Shown here: in pieces, positions 63,340-64,000 of the stretch
Layout of the letters: each line of letters opens with the position of its first letter
Numbering within the stretch: position 1 is the first letter of the stretch
Origin: Ascarosepion bandense
Lineage: Eukaryota > Mollusca > Cephalopoda > Sepiida > Sepiidae
Assembly (NCBI GenBank): GCA_037127315.1
Contig: JBBBDQ010000225.1
Span: forward strand, 1,602,501 to 1,666,500
Reading direction: 5' to 3'
DNA length: 64,000 nucleotides
The notes under the pieces: model-generated
Database searches by the model: none
Seen by the model: the letters and a program-made list of their open reading frames with translations, nothing else
Told to the model about the DNA's origin: nothing
Made by a program: the position numbers and the translations under genes

Positions 63340-64000
63340 GGATCATTCTTGAAAACAGATCACGTTCACTATTCGCATCGTCATTATAGACGAAAAATGT
63401 AACCAAAATGTTAGTTTCCTGTGTACGATCAATACTTCTCTTCTTCTATGTGTCTTACTCAGGACGTAGGCGATCATGGCTTTCCACGTCTCCCTATCCC
63501 TGGTGGCTCTTAGCACGCCTTCTTCTGTTACACCACGCAACTCTCGTTCTATCATCCACCTGATTAGGTCCTTCAAAAATGTTATCCGCTGCTTTCCCGT
63601 CTCTTTTCCCCACTATCTGGCCTGTTAGTATCAGATTCTCCAAGCCCTCTTTCCTCATTGCATGTCCCAGGAACTTCAGCTGTCTCTTCCTAATGCTCAG
63701 TATTAATTTCCTTTTCATTTCCAAAACCTCATCATTGCTCATATACTCGACCCATGATATTTGCAGCATCCTTCTGTAGAACCACATTTCAGTTGCTTCA
63801 AGTCTCTCCTTGATTTTTGATATTGTCCAGGTTTCACTGCCATATTGAAGAACTGACATCACATAGCAATACAGTACTCTCTTCTTTGTTTCTAACGAAA
63901 TTGTCCGGTTTCTTAAAACTTTACTCAACTTCTAGAATGCTTCCTTCGCCATGCCAATTCGCCTTCGGATCTCTGTGTCACACTTTCCATCTTCTGTTAT
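63340..64000 (-). mobile_element. RTE-type LINE RT C-terminal fragment, runs off the window
   Basis: Minus-strand frame 63928-63494 reads SKVLRNRTISLETKKRVLYC, then VLQYGSETWT, LEATEMWFYRRML and RQLKFLGHAMRKEGLENLIL, continued in another frame by RWMIERELRGV and [18 protein letters not shown]. The tail TCTTCTTCTATGTG matches the inverted end of 10011-10205. One frameshift near 63580. Confidence 0.9.

Noticed and set aside
1..64000. CRISPR array, prokaryotic operon or phage-like region
   Set aside because: The window has spliced animal genes and eukaryotic retroelements; no regular repeat-spacer pattern and no ribosome-binding-site-led gene strings.

Overview
The window is AT-rich animal genomic DNA. 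It holds two split protein-coding genes and a dense layer of decayed transposable elements. The long retroelement-filled introns, consensus GT-AG splice sites, Penelope-like, Ty3/Gypsy, Jockey/RTE-like, Tc1/mariner and Merlin-like elements, and several tRNA- or 5S-derived short repeats point to an invertebrate, most likely a lophotrochozoan. A cephalopod mollusc is my leading guess. The species assignment is inference; I could not search a database.

Gene 1, plus strand, 2664-48782: a complete single-domain hexokinase of 465 codons. Its 12 coding exons have phases that join perfectly, and its introns run up to about 11 kb. All hexokinase landmarks are present, but the Asn of the usual Asn-Asp glucose-binding/catalytic pair is Ser. 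The introns hold a full-length but dead Ty3/Gypsy element with LTRs and TSD (3469-7573), an RTE-type LINE 3' end, a GC-rich unassigned block, a decayed copy of exon 2 of the same gene (about 13133-13300), a Tc1 element with IR/DR ends (14346-15919), a Penelope-like element with inverted terminal repeats (17442-19725), sense and antisense Gypsy pieces (23628-26400), a minus-strand Penelope-like element (27060-28560), a Gypsy integrase relic (30250-31620), a 5S-tRNA composite SINE (32036-32340), a mariner-type relic (33480-33945), an antisense Gypsy relic (about 36900-39110), a second type of Penelope-like element (41160-42360), and two Jockey-like LINE copies (43080-44085 plus, 46905-48645 minus).

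Gene 2, minus strand, 51242-54676: a complete two-exon metallophosphoesterase of 327 codons that matches ADPRM (Mn-dependent ADP-ribose/CDP-alcohol diphosphatase). It converges on the hexokinase gene; the stop codons are about 2.46 kb apart. Hexokinase acts in glycolysis and ADPRM in nucleotide-sugar/CDP-alcohol turnover. I see no sign that they are functionally linked.

The right end (54.8-64 kb) is almost all repeat: a mariner relic, Penelope-type terminal repeats, a dispersed repeat whose partner lies inverted 55 kb away at 1319-1812, the 5' half of a LINE (ORF1), a Merlin-like transposon with long TIRs and an ISXO2-type transposase fragment, a unique-looking block (62450-63330) that could be the promoter side of a neighbouring gene, and an RTE-type RT fragment running off the end.

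The theme most worth following is the Penelope-associated terminal repeat. It carries a tRNA-like box A/box B head and a conserved CTGAWGA...GAAAY core resembling a hammerhead ribozyme. It occurs in inverted pairs around Penelope bodies and as free fold-backs without any coding body. At least two versions with different tRNA-like heads share the same tail.
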